64,000 nt of DNA. Source: Alphaproteobacteria bacterium (lineage in GTDB: Bacteria > Pseudomonadota > Alphaproteobacteria > Paracaedibacterales > VGCI01). This document shows positions 36,541 to 45,480 of the stretch, piece after piece (position 1 is the first letter of the stretch; the number at the start of each line of letters is the position of its first letter). The position numbers were made by a program, and so were the translations under genes. Under the pieces are notes generated by a model. The model saw only the letters and a program-made list of their open reading frames with translations, searched no databases and was not told the origin of the DNA. The stretch lies in the NCBI GenBank assembly GCA_016870095.1, contig VGCI01000001.1:62001-126000 (forward strand). Direction: 5' to 3'.

Positions 36541-37509
36541 GTGAGGTACATTGGGGTGGTTGTTGGCTTTATGATTTCATTGACCACAACGCACGGTAAT
36601 CAACTTTCCCTTCCTACAATAAAACTTCCCCTTTGGACACTGGTTTTGCATCCCCATGGTAAGAAGGAGTTTCCTTATCGGTTTCGATCAAGTTGGGATA
36701 CTATCCCTCAAACTTTTACGACGACGGGTTTGTCAGACCTTAACTTATCTGGTAGCGCTCAATTCTCCGTTTCTCAATTCTCTACCTATTTAAATTACAT
36801 GCAAAGTTTGGGCGTATCTCCCAACCAAATTGTTGTTGTGGATTTAAGGGAAGAGCCTCACGCATTCATTAATGGTGATGCCTTTACTTGGTATGCAAAG
36901 AATGCTTGGTGGACCCAAGGCAACCCTGTTTCTCTTGTTCTTTCTATGGAAAAAGAGCGCCTTGCGACTTTACAGTTGGGACAAAGAATTTCTTTAAAAC
37001 GAATTGATCACAAAGATAAAGCGGGCCATATCCAAGCTATTTCTGATCATGAATATAAAATCACTATTCTTCAAACAGAAGAGCAGGTTGTGAGGGCCGC
37101 TGGAGCTCATTATGTGCGTATACCGGTTACGGACCACATGCGCCCTGAAGATAAGGATGTCGACCAATTTTTGAGTGTGGTTGCCCGTTTACCCTTACAA
37201 ACCAGATTATATATTCATTGTCATGCAGGCAGAGGGAGAACCTCAACTTTTATGATAATGTACGATATAATTCGCAATCCTAAATTGCCCTTAAATGCTA
37301 TCATCGATCGTCAAGTTCACCTGGGTTCACTTGATGTGCGTCGTCTTTCGAATCATTTGAAATCTCGTAAACATCCGGATGAGCAGTTTCGATTTGAATT
37401 CATTAAACTCTTTTACGAATATGTTAATGCCCCTCAGGGGTATGGTTATATCTCTTGGACGAAGTGGCAAATGGAGCGTCATAAAAAATTGCAGGATTCT
37501 TCTTCATAA
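36541..37509 (+). CDS. Secreted PTP-like (cysteine) phytase / tyrosine-phosphatase family protein
   Basis: The active-site P-loop IHCHAGRGRTSTF (Cys near 227, Arg near 233) is the Cys-x5-Arg motif of protein tyrosine phosphatases. The upstream block VVVDLREEPHAFINGDAFTW and the acid loop PVTDHMRPEDKDVDQF are those of PTP-like inositol-polyphosphate phosphatases (cysteine phytases). The protein has a Sec signal peptide (MRYIGVVVGFMISLTTTHG) and 322 residues. It starts with GTG, with GAAGGGG 8 bases upstream, and follows cvpA by 4 bases. Homologues include virulence effectors of plant and animal pathogens and rumen phytases. The likely substrate is an inositol phosphate, with phosphotyrosine as the alternative. 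Confidence 0.88.
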   Translation: MRYIGVVVGFMISLTTTHGNQLSLPTIKLPLWTLVLHPHGKKEFPYRFRSSWDTIPQTFTTTGLSDLNLSGSAQFSVSQFSTYLNYMQSLGVSPNQIVVVDLREEPHAFINGDAFTWYAKNAWWTQGNPVSLVLSMEKERLATLQLGQRISLKRIDHKDKAGHIQAISDHEYKITILQTEEQVVRAAGAHYVRIPVTDHMRPEDKDVDQFLSVVARLPLQTRLYIHCHAGRGRTSTFMIMYDIIRNPKLPLNAIIDRQVHLGSLDVRRLSNHLKSRKHPDEQFRFEFIKLFYEYVNAPQGYGYISWTKWQMERHKKLQDSSS

Positions 37510-37575
37510 AATTCACCCGTTGTCTATAAGGTGGTGTGAGGTGGGAAATGGCAGATATTTTTTGAGACAAAAATT

Positions 37576-37601
37576 AAGGGGCACATCAGTGCCCCTTTTT
37601 T
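37576..37601. terminator. Bidirectional terminator between the phytase-like gene and aqpZ
   Basis: GGGGCAC-ATCA-GTGCCCC is a 7-bp GC-rich hairpin with T6 on the + side and an A/T-rich flank on the other side. It serves the two convergent genes. Confidence 0.85.
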
Positions 37602-37617
37602 GTAGATCTTTTATCTT

Positions 37618-38304
37618 TTATTTCTCGTTACTATAAATGAGGTAGTGGGTGAAAGCTCCCAACATGGCCCCAATAATACTTGTTAAAGCAAATAATCCTA
37701 ATTGTTGAATTGCCCACTTATCTGCGAATGCTGCAACACCCAGGCTGCGTGCAAAATTAGCTGATCCATTTGTAAGCGGGATAGCAATTAAGTATATAAT
37801 GACAAAGGTTACACCAATTGCAATACCGCCAAAGCCTTTTGCAAAGCCAGAACTTATTGTGGCCAGCGTTACAAATACAAGGAGGGCTGTTAAGGTTGCT
37901 TCAGCTATGCCGCAAGCAAGAATACTGTAATGATTTGGTGAGTGATCACCATAACCATTAGCTGCGAAAGCATCTGCAATGAAACCTGTATGGCCAGAAG
38001 CAATAATATAAAGGATATATCCTCCAATAATTCCACCAACTAGCTGAAAGAAGACGTATGGGAGAATTAATTTTGTATCGAAACGCTTGCGTAAAGCTAA
38101 TCCAACTGTTACGGCTGGATTCACGTGACAACCAGACACAGGACCAATTGCGTAAGTGAGAGCCATGAGAGTTAAGCCAAATGCCAGGGCAACTCCTAAT
38201 ACACCAATTTCGCTTCCCGCAAGGACGGCGCTACCTGCACCAATAAGCACTAACAATAAAGTACCGATCATTTCTGCAAAATATTTTGAAAAAGAACTAT
38301 ACAC
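37618..38304 (-). CDS. aqpZ: Aquaporin Z-like channel with altered pore residues
   Basis: The 228-residue MIP-family protein has six membrane spans and two half-helix loops. Loop B has the normal NPA (CHVNPAVTVG, residues 62-64), but loop E reads NGSANFARSLG, so its NPA is NFA (183-185). Compared from memory with E. coli AqpZ, the selectivity filter Phe and Arg are kept while the His in helix 5 aligns with Tyr171 and the Thr with Gly180. AqpZ proteins conduct water, and the altered filter may pass other solutes. It is convergent with the phytase-like gene, with a shared terminator between them. Confidence 0.9.
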   Translation of the reverse strand: MYSSFSKYFAEMIGTLLLVLIGAGSAVLAGSEIGVLGVALAFGLTLMALTYAIGPVSGCHVNPAVTVGLALRKRFDTKLILPYVFFQLVGGIIGGYILYIIASGHTGFIADAFAANGYGDHSPNHYSILACGIAEATLTALLVFVTLATISSGFAKGFGGIAIGVTFVIIYLIAIPLTNGSANFARSLGVAAFADKWAIQQLGLFALTSIIGAMLGAFTHYLIYSNEK

Positions 38305-38762
38305 TTGTATTCTCCTTTAATGAATCAATGGTTACTACTCTTAAAGCTTATACGCATTTTTAAATTAAATCTTCTAAAATTTTACATTCTATTATTTTTC
38401 CCCCTATTTATGCTAGAAATTACTTTTAATGAGGGGAGAAATTTTTGAGATTTTAAGAAATTCTCCCCATCATTTAGGGGGAAGTTATGCGGGATGTGAG
38501 TACACAATTATATAAAAACTAAGGCCATTTCTCACGCTAGAAAGCCGCCAAGCTCAAAATAATATAAAATTTCCTCTAAAAATAAATACTATAAATTTTT
38601 AAAACCGAGCAAAAATTTTGGTGTGGCCAAAATAAAACAGTGGAAAGAAATATTGCAAAACTATTTCGTCATACTGTAAAGCTTGACCCCTTTTAAGAAA
38701 AAGGGGCTGAAATATGGCAAGCTATTTTAGGGAGGTAACAATTGCAATTTATTAGAAGTCAA
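38305..38762. other. 458-base AT-rich gap between aqpZ and dksA
   Basis: I see no gene or tRNA here. The stretch holds two inverted repeats: GGGGAGAAATTT/AAATTCTCCCC at 38433-38468 and CCCCTTTT/AAAAGGGG at 38687-38706. The first lies in the upstream region of aqpZ; the second lies after the dksA stop and lacks a T run on either strand. Confidence 0.5.
38433..38468. repeat. Inverted repeat upstream of aqpZ
   Basis: GGGGAGAAATTT and AAATTCTCCCC form an 11-bp stem with one bulged base around a 13-base AT-rich loop. It is not followed by a T run, so it is more likely a regulatory or leader structure than a terminator. Confidence 0.5.
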
Positions 38763-39179
38763 TTAATCACGCCGTTGAAGGCGCTCTAAGCGCTCATGAC
38801 GTTCTTGGGCTTCTAAGGTTAAGGTTGCAATGGGGCGAGCTTCAAGACGCTTTACTCCTATAGGTTCACCTGTTTCGTCACAATATCCATAGGATCCCTC
38901 TTCAATACGTCGTAAAGCATCTTCAATTTTATTAATGAGTTTTCTTTCACGGTCACGGGCACGCAATTCAATAGTACGGTCGGTTTCATTGGCTGCACAA
39001 TCTATAAGATCGGCCTCTACTTGGGGTTCTTCTTGTAAATGTGTAATTGTTTCACTTGATTCTTGAAGTAACTGTTCACGCCAAGTCATTAAGCGATGGC
39101 GGAAATACTCAATTTGTTGAGAGCTCATGAATGGCTCGTCATCCGAAGGTCGGTAGTTTTCAAGCACTTCTAAGGGCAT
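38763..39179 (-). CDS. dksA: RNA polymerase-binding transcription factor DksA
   Basis: DksA enters the RNA polymerase secondary channel and, with ppGpp, adjusts transcription to nutrient state. The 138-residue product has the coiled-coil region with MTWREQLLQESSETITHLQE, the tip segment DLIDCAANETDRTIELRARD and the C-terminal YGYCDETGEPIGVKRLEARP. Of the four zinc cysteines, only the one in YCDE remains in this domain; the later pair is replaced in ATLTLEAQERHE. The start at MPLEVLENY has AGGAG upstream; the 17-codon upstream extension does not. Confidence 0.94.
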   Translation of the reverse strand: MPLEVLENYRPSDDEPFMSSQQIEYFRHRLMTWREQLLQESSETITHLQEEPQVEADLIDCAANETDRTIELRARDRERKLINKIEDALRRIEEGSYGYCDETGEPIGVKRLEARPIATLTLEAQERHERLERLQRRD

Positions 39180-39380
39180 AAAGTCTCCTCTTCTGGTGTA
39201 TTGTCTTTCATCAATATAAATCTCATACATTTACTAATTAATAGTTAATTATTGGTATACTATAGGGTGCGACAAAATGACAATCAAGTCCCTAAAATTA
39301 TATATAAAATTTATTTTTATAAGTGTGACTTTTAAGCCGATATCTTTTCAGCACTATTGAAAAAACTTGATTTTCTAGTG

Positions 39381-39408
39381 CTTGCAATTTATCTCGTTTC
39401 GTCCTAGG
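39381..39408 (+). promoter_or_regulatory. Possible heat-shock (RpoH) promoter for grpE
   Basis: CTTGCA and CCTAGG are separated by 16 bases and lie 45-72 bases before grpE. The CTTG -35 core and a CC-starting -10 recall alphaproteobacterial RpoH promoters, but the match is partial. Confidence 0.3.
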
Positions 39409-39452
39409 TAGATAGTATATAATGTATCGTGATTTAAAGAAGGAGCTTAGGA

Positions 39453-40040
39453 ATGGATAATAATACTACTGTGAATGTCTCTGACAATGAGTTGGAGCAG
39501 AATCTAGAAAAAATGGATAGTGATAAGAAAGAAGGATCTGAAATTGAGGGGCTGGACGGACCTCAAGCAGAAACTAAGCCATCTTTGACTCTAGAAACTG
39601 AGCTTGCTACATTAAAAGATCAGTGGTTGAGGGCTATGGCTGAGACGGAGAATTTGCGTCGTCGTGCTCAAAAAGATCGCGAAGAGGCTTTAAAATATGC
39701 CAGTACTAACTTTGGTCGAGACATGTTGACTGTTGCAGATAATTTAAGGCGCGCTTTGGAAAGTATTTCAACACTTGAAGCATTACCTGACTCAATAAAG
39801 CCCCTAGTTGAAGGGATAGAATTAACGGAAAATTCTTTATTATCGACGTTTGAGCGACACGGTATAAAAAAAATTGATCCTTTAAAAGAAAAATTTGATG
39901 CAAATATGCATCAAGCTATGTTTGAAGTTGAGGATGACAGTGTGAGTGCAGGAACCATTGTCCAGGTTTTGCAAGTTGGATATATGATGCATGATAGACT
40001 TTTGCGGCCAGCTATGGTTGGGGTATCAAAAACAAAGTAA
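39453..40040 (+). CDS. grpE: Nucleotide exchange factor GrpE
   Basis: GrpE releases ADP from DnaK and acts as a thermosensor. The 195-residue protein has an acidic disordered N-terminus, a long helix with LKDQWLRAMAETENLRRRAQKD, and the C-terminal beta domain with FDANMHQAMFEVEDDSVSAG and VLQVGYMMHDRLLRPAMVGV. AGGAG lies 7 bases before the ATG. It heads a grpE-dnaK-dnaJ group that together forms the Hsp70 chaperone machine. Confidence 0.96.
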   Translation: MDNNTTVNVSDNELEQNLEKMDSDKKEGSEIEGLDGPQAETKPSLTLETELATLKDQWLRAMAETENLRRRAQKDREEALKYASTNFGRDMLTVADNLRRALESISTLEALPDSIKPLVEGIELTENSLLSTFERHGIKKIDPLKEKFDANMHQAMFEVEDDSVSAGTIVQVLQVGYMMHDRLLRPAMVGVSKTK

Positions 40041-40128
40041 AAATAATATTTTTTTGTTAAGGTCATCAATTGACCAAAGGACTTGGAAAGAGATAATTAT
40101 ATATACCCGCCAAGTTTTGACACCAAAC

Positions 40129-40157
40129 TTGATTTTTTCGGATGTTTAGATTATATT
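40129..40157 (+). promoter_or_regulatory. Possible promoter for dnaK
   Basis: TTGATT and TATATT are spaced by 17 bases, about 60 bases before the dnaK start. A second, RpoH-like CTTGGA with CCCGCC 18 bases on lies further upstream at 40082-40111. Confidence 0.4.
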
Positions 40158-40219
40158 ATTAGCAGACTAACGATAATGCTGCTAATTTTTTGGATAATAA
40201 TTTTTAAGGAGAATACAAA

Positions 40220-42142
40220 ATGGCAAAAGTAATTGGCATTGACTTGGGTACAACGAACTCCTGTGTTGCGGTTATGGAAGGCAAAAATGCACGCGTCATT
40301 GAAAATGCGGAAGGTACGCGCACAACCCCATCTATGGTTGCTTTTGGTGAAAATGGCGATCGTCTCGTTGGCCAAGCGGCGAAACGACAAGCGGTAACCA
40401 ACCCTGAAAATACTCTCTTTGCAATTAAGCGTCTTATTGGACGTCGTTTTGACGACCCCATTACCAAAAAGGATATGGATCTTGTTCCTTATAAAATTAT
40501 TAAGGGTGAAAATGGAGATGCATGGGTGGAAGGTAGGGGCGAAAAATTCAGCCCCAGTCAAATTAGTGCCCTCATTCTTCAAAAAATGAAAGAAACCGCT
40601 GAGGCCCATTTGGGAGAAACAGTTACGCAAGCTGTTATAACTGTACCTGCTTATTTTAACGACTCCCAACGTCAAGCAACGAAAGATGCTGGCCGCATTG
40701 CGGGGTTGGAAGTTTTACGTATTATTAACGAACCAACAGCTGCAGCCTTAGCCTATGGCCTTGAGAAAAAGGGCAGTGGTATCGTTGCTGTTTATGACTT
40801 AGGAGGCGGTACTTTTGACGTTTCCATTCTTGAAATTGGAGACGGTGTTTTTGAAGTAAAAGCAACCAATGGTGATACTTTCTTAGGTGGTGAAGATTTC
40901 GATGCGCGTATCATGGATTTTATTGCGGATGAGTTTAAGAAAGAACAAGGCATTGATCTACGACAAGATAAGCTTGCTCTTCAAAGATTAAAGGAAGCGG
41001 CAGAAAAGGCAAAAATTGAGCTTTCTTCTTCGATGCAAACGGAAATAAATCTTCCCTTTATTTCGGCTGACACGGCAGGGCCAAAGCATTTAAATGTGAA
41101 GTTAACACGAGCAAAATTAGAATCATTAGTTGCGGATTTGATTGAACGGACAGTTGCACCTTGCAAGGCAGCCTTAAAGGATGCAGGCTTAACAGCTGAT
41201 AAAATTGAAGAAGTAATTTTGGTTGGTGGTATGACTCGTATGCCCAAAGTCATGGAAATCGTTAAATCCATTTTTGGTCGGGAACCTCATCGTGGCGTGA
41301 ATCCTGATGAAGTTGTTGCTATTGGTGCAGCTATTCAAGGTGCTGTATTGCAAGGGGATGTTAAAGATGTCTTGTTACTTGATGTTACACCTCTTTCTCT
41401 AGGTATTGAAACGTTAGGGGGGGTCTTTACACGTTTGATTGAGCGCAACACAACCATCCCTACCCGTAAAAGCCAAACTTTTTCCACAGCTGATGATAAC
41501 CAAACGGCTGTCACAATCCGCGTTTTCCAAGGAGAACGAGAAATGGCTGCGGATAATAAGATGTTAGGACAATTTGATTTGGTTGGTTTACCTTCTGCGC
41601 CGCGAGGTGTACCTCAAATTGAAGTGACATTTGATATTGATGCTAACGGAATTGTCCAAGTTCACGCTAAAGATAAGGCAACAGGAAAAGAGCAACAAAT
41701 TCGAATCCAGGCCTCAGGTGGGCTATCCGAAGCTGATATTGAAAAGATGGTTAAAGAAGCAGAAGCCAACGCAGATAGCGACAAGCGACGTCGTGAACTT
41801 GTTGAAGCCAAAAACCAGGGGGAAGCGCTGATACACTCTACAGAAAAATCTTTGTCTGAACATGGAGATAAAGTTACTGCTGAAGAAAAGACAGCAATAG
41901 AAGCAGATTTGGCCGCTTTGAAATCAACTTTAGAAGGTGAAGATGTGGCGGAAATTCAAGCAAAAACTCAAAGTTTAGCGACGACATCAATGAAATTGGG
42001 TGAGGCTATGTATAAGGACATGCAGTCCAAAGAGGCTAACGTTGAGGGTGAATCTGCCCCGGCAGATACGGGAGAAGGAACTGTAGTCGATGCTGAATTT
42101 GAAGATGTTGAAGAAGAAAAAGAAAAGAAAAAATCTGTATAA
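40220..42142 (+). CDS. dnaK: Molecular chaperone DnaK (Hsp70)
   Basis: DnaK is the ATP-dependent Hsp70 chaperone. The 640-residue protein opens with [20 protein letters not shown], has the nucleotide-domain signatures [14 protein letters not shown] and [13 protein letters not shown], the linker [17 protein letters not shown] and an intact substrate-binding domain. The C-terminus is a charged EEKEKKKSV tail. AAGGAG lies 8 bases before the ATG. It is followed by dnaJ after 158 bases. Confidence 0.98.
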   Translation: MAKVIGIDLGTTNSCVAVMEGKNARVIENAEGTRTTPSMVAFGENGDRLVGQAAKRQAVTNPENTLFAIKRLIGRRFDDPITKKDMDLVPYKIIKGENGDAWVEGRGEKFSPSQISALILQKMKETAEAHLGETVTQAVITVPAYFNDSQRQATKDAGRIAGLEVLRIINEPTAAALAYGLEKKGSGIVAVYDLGGGTFDVSILEIGDGVFEVKATNGDTFLGGEDFDARIMDFIADEFKKEQGIDLRQDKLALQRLKEAAEKAKIELSSSMQTEINLPFISADTAGPKHLNVKLTRAKLESLVADLIERTVAPCKAALKDAGLTADKIEEVILVGGMTRMPKVMEIVKSIFGREPHRGVNPDEVVAIGAAIQGAVLQGDVKDVLLLDVTPLSLGIETLGGVFTRLIERNTTIPTRKSQTFSTADDNQTAVTIRVFQGEREMAADNKMLGQFDLVGLPSAPRGVPQIEVTFDIDANGIVQVHAKDKATGKEQQIRIQASGGLSEADIEKMVKEAEANADSDKRRRELVEAKNQGEALIHSTEKSLSEHGDKVTAEEKTAIEADLAALKSTLEGEDVAEIQAKTQSLATTSMKLGEAMYKDMQSKEANVEGESAPADTGEGTVVDAEFEDVEEEKEKKKSV

Positions 42143-42300
42143 AGTATAAGTTTGTTTTCCAAGGTGTTGTTGATGATTCAGTGATTCCTTGGAAAACATT
42201 TTGACTTTACAGGAAAAATTAATTTGTAAGTGGCCTCCGAGGAACCTATTATTTATCTTATGACTCCTGTTCCCTATTGAAGAATGAATGAAGACGTTTA

Positions 42301-43443
42301 ATGGCAAAAGATAAAAAAGATTATTATGAATTATTGGGTGTGAGCCGCACATCTACCGAAGATGAAATGAAAAAGGCCTATCGCAAACTTGCGATGAAAT
42401 ATCACCCAGACCGCAATCCCAATAACAAAGAAGCTGAAGCGAAATTTAAAGAAATTTCAGAGGCTTATGACGTTTTAAGAGATGATCAAAAGCGTGCAGC
42501 CTATGATCGGTTTGGTCATCAGGCTTTTGAAAATGGTGCTGGGGGGGGAGGACATCCTGGGGCTGGTGGATTTGGTTTTGATTTTTCTGACATTATTGAT
42601 GAAATGTTTGCGGGTATGGGCGGGGGGCGCCGGTCATCAGAAGTAAATTTGCGTGGATCTGATATTCGCTACAATGCTGAAATTACCTTAGAAGAAGCCT
42701 TCAGCGGAACGAATCCGCGCGTAAAATATATGACAGCTGTTTCTTGTGATTCTTGCCATGGAACCGGCGGTGAGGGGGGCGTTGCTCCTATAACATGTAG
42801 CACTTGCCAGGGGCGGGGAAAAGTTAGAACACAGCAAGGTTTTTTCACCATTGAACGACCTTGCCATACCTGTCAAGGAATCGGCCAAACCATAGAGAAA
42901 CCTTGCAAAATATGTCAAGGAACGGGTCGGTCGCGACGAGAGAAAACCCTTGATGTGAAAATTCCAGCCGGCGTTGAAGATGGTACACGAATACGTGTTT
43001 CAGCTGCTGGTGAAGCTGGTATGAGAGGCGGTGAGCCGGGCGACCTTTATGTTTTTGTCAGCATCCGCCCTCATCGCTTCTTTCAAAGGAATGGGGCTGA
43101 TATTCATTGTCGAGTGCCTATCATTATGACAGTAGCGGCCTTAGGGGGAGAAATTGAAGTCCCAACCATTGATGGTACGCGTACAAAACTTAAAATTCCC
43201 GCAGGAACTCAAGCCGGTCATCAATTTCGTCTCCGTGGCAAAGGAATGAATGTTTTCCGCAGAAGTGGTTCACGGGGAGATATGTATGTAGAAGTTAATG
43301 TTGAAACACCTATGAATTTAACAAAACGGCAACAAGAGCTTTTAAAAGAATTTGAATCCGATAGCAAGCAAGAATCCACGAGCCCACAATCAGCAGGTTT
43401 TTTTACCAAGATGCGTGATTTCTGGGAAGGGTCAAAAAGCTAG
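42301..43443 (+). CDS. dnaJ: Co-chaperone DnaJ (Hsp40)
   Basis: DnaJ delivers unfolded proteins to DnaK and stimulates its ATPase. The 380-residue protein is a full type I Hsp40: J domain with the HPD loop ([15 protein letters not shown]), Gly-rich linker, four CxxCxGxG zinc repeats ([32 protein letters not shown]) and the C-terminal substrate domain. It ends convergently with hpf. Confidence 0.97.
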   Translation: MAKDKKDYYELLGVSRTSTEDEMKKAYRKLAMKYHPDRNPNNKEAEAKFKEISEAYDVLRDDQKRAAYDRFGHQAFENGAGGGGHPGAGGFGFDFSDIIDEMFAGMGGGRRSSEVNLRGSDIRYNAEITLEEAFSGTNPRVKYMTAVSCDSCHGTGGEGGVAPITCSTCQGRGKVRTQQGFFTIERPCHTCQGIGQTIEKPCKICQGTGRSRREKTLDVKIPAGVEDGTRIRVSAAGEAGMRGGEPGDLYVFVSIRPHRFFQRNGADIHCRVPIIMTVAALGGEIEVPTIDGTRTKLKIPAGTQAGHQFRLRGKGMNVFRRSGSRGDMYVEVNVETPMNLTKRQQELLKEFESDSKQESTSPQSAGFFTKMRDFWEGSKS

Positions 43444-43534
43444 TCCGTCAGAAATTTTGACGTCAATTTCAAAAGACTTTTGCCTTATTCGAGGCTCCTC
43501 GACCGAGCATGAATACGACCCTTCGATACGGAAG

Positions 43535-44098
43535 CTATTTCTGAGTAATAGAGGGATCAATCCATCCGATATGTCCGTCCGTTCTGCGATAAACGACATT
43601 AAAATCCCCCGATTTCTTGTTTTTGAACATCATAACGGGAGATTCGCTAAGATCCATACGCATGACGGCTTCTCCAACACTTAACGTTTGGATGTCATGG
43701 CTCATTTCTGCAATGATGAGGGGTGTATCTTCGCCTTTATCTTCTTCTTCTGTATTAATGACATATTGTTGAGCGGGAAGAAGGATTTCCTCTTCTCGAG
43801 TCCGTTTTTGATCTCTTAAACGTGTTTTGTAACGGTGAATTCTCGCTTCCATTTTTTCAAGCGCCAGGTCACAACTTCTGTAAGGATCTGTATCTTGAGC
43901 ATGGGCTCGCACCGTAAAGTGGCGACTCACATGAACAGAAATATCTGTTGAAAATTGATAATTATCTTTAGAAACAACAACTTGAGCTTCCAAAACATCC
44001 CCCAATTGTCGCGTGACAATACCTTTAAGAGCTGTTTCAATATGAGACTTTAGGCTTTCGCCAACTTCAATATGCTTTCCAGAAGTCGATATTTTCAT
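43535..44098 (-). CDS. hpf: Ribosome hibernation-promoting factor, long form
   Basis: Long HPF binds the small subunit in place of mRNA and tRNA and joins 70S ribosomes into inactive 100S dimers. The 187-residue product has the N-terminal S30AE domain (MKISTSGKHIEVGESLKSHI) and a C-terminal dimerisation domain with LSVGEAVMRMDLSESPVMMF and KSGDFNVVYRRTDGHIGWID. The length excludes the short E. coli-type protein. It lies downstream of lptB; in many alphaproteobacteria rpoN is found between the two, and it is missing here. Confidence 0.94.
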   Translation of the reverse strand: MKISTSGKHIEVGESLKSHIETALKGIVTRQLGDVLEAQVVVSKDNYQFSTDISVHVSRHFTVRAHAQDTDPYRSCDLALEKMEARIHRYKTRLRDQKRTREEEILLPAQQYVINTEEEDKGEDTPLIIAEMSHDIQTLSVGEAVMRMDLSESPVMMFKNKKSGDFNVVYRRTDGHIGWIDPSITQK

Positions 44099-44173
44099 GA
44101 GTTATTCCCTTTACATTGATATTCAATGACAGTAGCAAACGTCTTCGATACTGACAACACTCTATCTATCATC

Positions 44174-44917
44174 TTAAAGACTAAATCTTTCTCCTAGGTA
44201 AACGCGTCGAACATCTTGATGAGAAATTATTTCTTCAGGTGTCCCTTCCATCAAAACTTGACCATTATGTAAAATATAGGCTCGATCAACAATATCAAGA
44301 GTTTCTCGAACGTTGTGATCCGTAATTAAGACACCAATTCCCCGAACTTTTAAGTGAAAAATTAATTCCCGAATTTCATTCATGGCAAGAGGGTCGATTC
44401 CCGCTAATGGCTCATCTAATAACAAAAAATGAGGAGAAGTGGCGAGGGCTCGCGCAATTTCCACCCGGCGGCGTTCCCCGCCGGATAAAGAAGCTGCAGG
44501 AGATTGTCTCAAGTGGCTTATGGAAAATTCGTCCAGCAAAGCATCAATGGCAAGCTCTCGATGTTCTTGGGAAGGATCTGTAAGTTCTAGAACAGCACGA
44601 ATATTCTGCTCAACGGTCATTCCGCGGAAAATAGAAGCTTCTTGAGGTAAGTAACCGATCCCAAGTCTAGAGCGACGGTACATAGGTAAATGAGTAATAT
44701 CGTGTCCATCTAGCCAAATTTTTCCCATATCTGGAGAAATAAGTCCTGTAACGATTGAAAAGCAAGTCGTTTTGCCGGCTCCATTCGGACCCAGCAAGCC
44801 AATAGCTTCTCCCCGTTGGATATGAAAACTAGCCCCCATTAAAATAGGTCTTTTACCATAAGTTTTTCCTAAGTTCTCTGCGACTAAGCCGATAGGCAGA
44901 ATTTGTTTGGTTGGCAT
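44174..44917 (-). CDS. lptB: LPS export ABC transporter ATPase LptB
   Basis: LptB powers the extraction of lipopolysaccharide from the inner membrane by LptF-LptG. The 247-residue protein has Walker A LLGPNGAGKTTCFSIVTG, the Q-loop region YLPQEASIFRGMTVEQN, the ABC signature SLSGGERRRVEIARAL, Walker B FLLLDEPLAGIDP and the switch histidine in VLITDHNVRETL. These are characteristic of LptB. It is the last of three clustered lpt genes (lptC-lptA-lptB) on this strand. Confidence 0.96.
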   Translation of the reverse strand: MPTKQILPIGLVAENLGKTYGKRPILMGASFHIQRGEAIGLLGPNGAGKTTCFSIVTGLISPDMGKIWLDGHDITHLPMYRRSRLGIGYLPQEASIFRGMTVEQNIRAVLELTDPSQEHRELAIDALLDEFSISHLRQSPAASLSGGERRRVEIARALATSPHFLLLDEPLAGIDPLAMNEIRELIFHLKVRGIGVLITDHNVRETLDIVDRAYILHNGQVLMEGTPEEIISHQDVRRVYLGERFSL

Positions 44918-44937
44918 AGATATAGCTTTCGTAAACC

Positions 44938-45480
44938 TTATTTTTTCACATAAACTTTGTTTTCTTGATCAGAAGATTTTGTAAGAATCAATGCTTGGAC
45001 ACGTTTTCCTTCTTCTTTGAGAGAATAATGGCCTGTTTTCATATTAAATTTGCCGTAACTTCCATCCAGTTGATTCTCTCCATTTGTTATTTTTACATTC
45101 TGAAAGATTTCAGCAATCTCACTCTCAGGCGTATATTTGGCATTTTCGCCTTGGATAATGAGATCGGGTCCACTCAAGATAATAACCTTTCCTTCCGCTT
45201 CGAGAAGGGAAACTTTTAAAGAACCAGAGGCATCTTTTTTGGTAAAATGTGCGGTAATTTTATCTGCTTTCAAAATTTTGACTTTTGAGTCATTGAGCTT
45301 TTCGGCAATTGCATTACCAGTTGCAATACATATGCTTTTTGATTGATCGTAATCCATTTGTTGGGCATATATTTTTATATTGGGTTGTTTGGACTGAGTC
45401 GGACCTGAAGTCGCCGAGGCATTGACAAGCGAAGATATGAAAAGGAGACTTCCCATAATTTGTGTAATGCCAATTTTCAT
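44938..45480 (-). CDS. lptA: LPS transport periplasmic protein LptA
   Basis: LptA forms the periplasmic bridge that carries lipopolysaccharide to the outer membrane. The 180-residue product has a signal peptide (MKIGITQIMGSLLFISSLVN) and an OstA-like beta-jellyroll, seen in IKIYAQQMDYDQSKSICIAT and LIIQGENAKYTPESEIAEIF. The start codon overlaps the end of lptC, and lptB follows after 20 bases. Confidence 0.9.
   Translation of the reverse strand: MKIGITQIMGSLLFISSLVNASATSGPTQSKQPNIKIYAQQMDYDQSKSICIATGNAIAEKLNDSKVKILKADKITAHFTKKDASGSLKVSLLEAEGKVIILSGPDLIIQGENAKYTPESEIAEIFQNVKITNGENQLDGSYGKFNMKTGHYSLKEEGKRVQALILTKSSDQENKVYVKK

Noticed and set aside
38687-38706. CCCCTTTT/AAAAGGGG inverted repeat as a dksA terminator
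   Set aside because: No T run follows on either strand; left only as a note in the gap entry.
43444-43534. Possible terminator between dnaJ and hpf
   Set aside because: The GAGGCTCCTC palindrome is too short and not followed by T residues.
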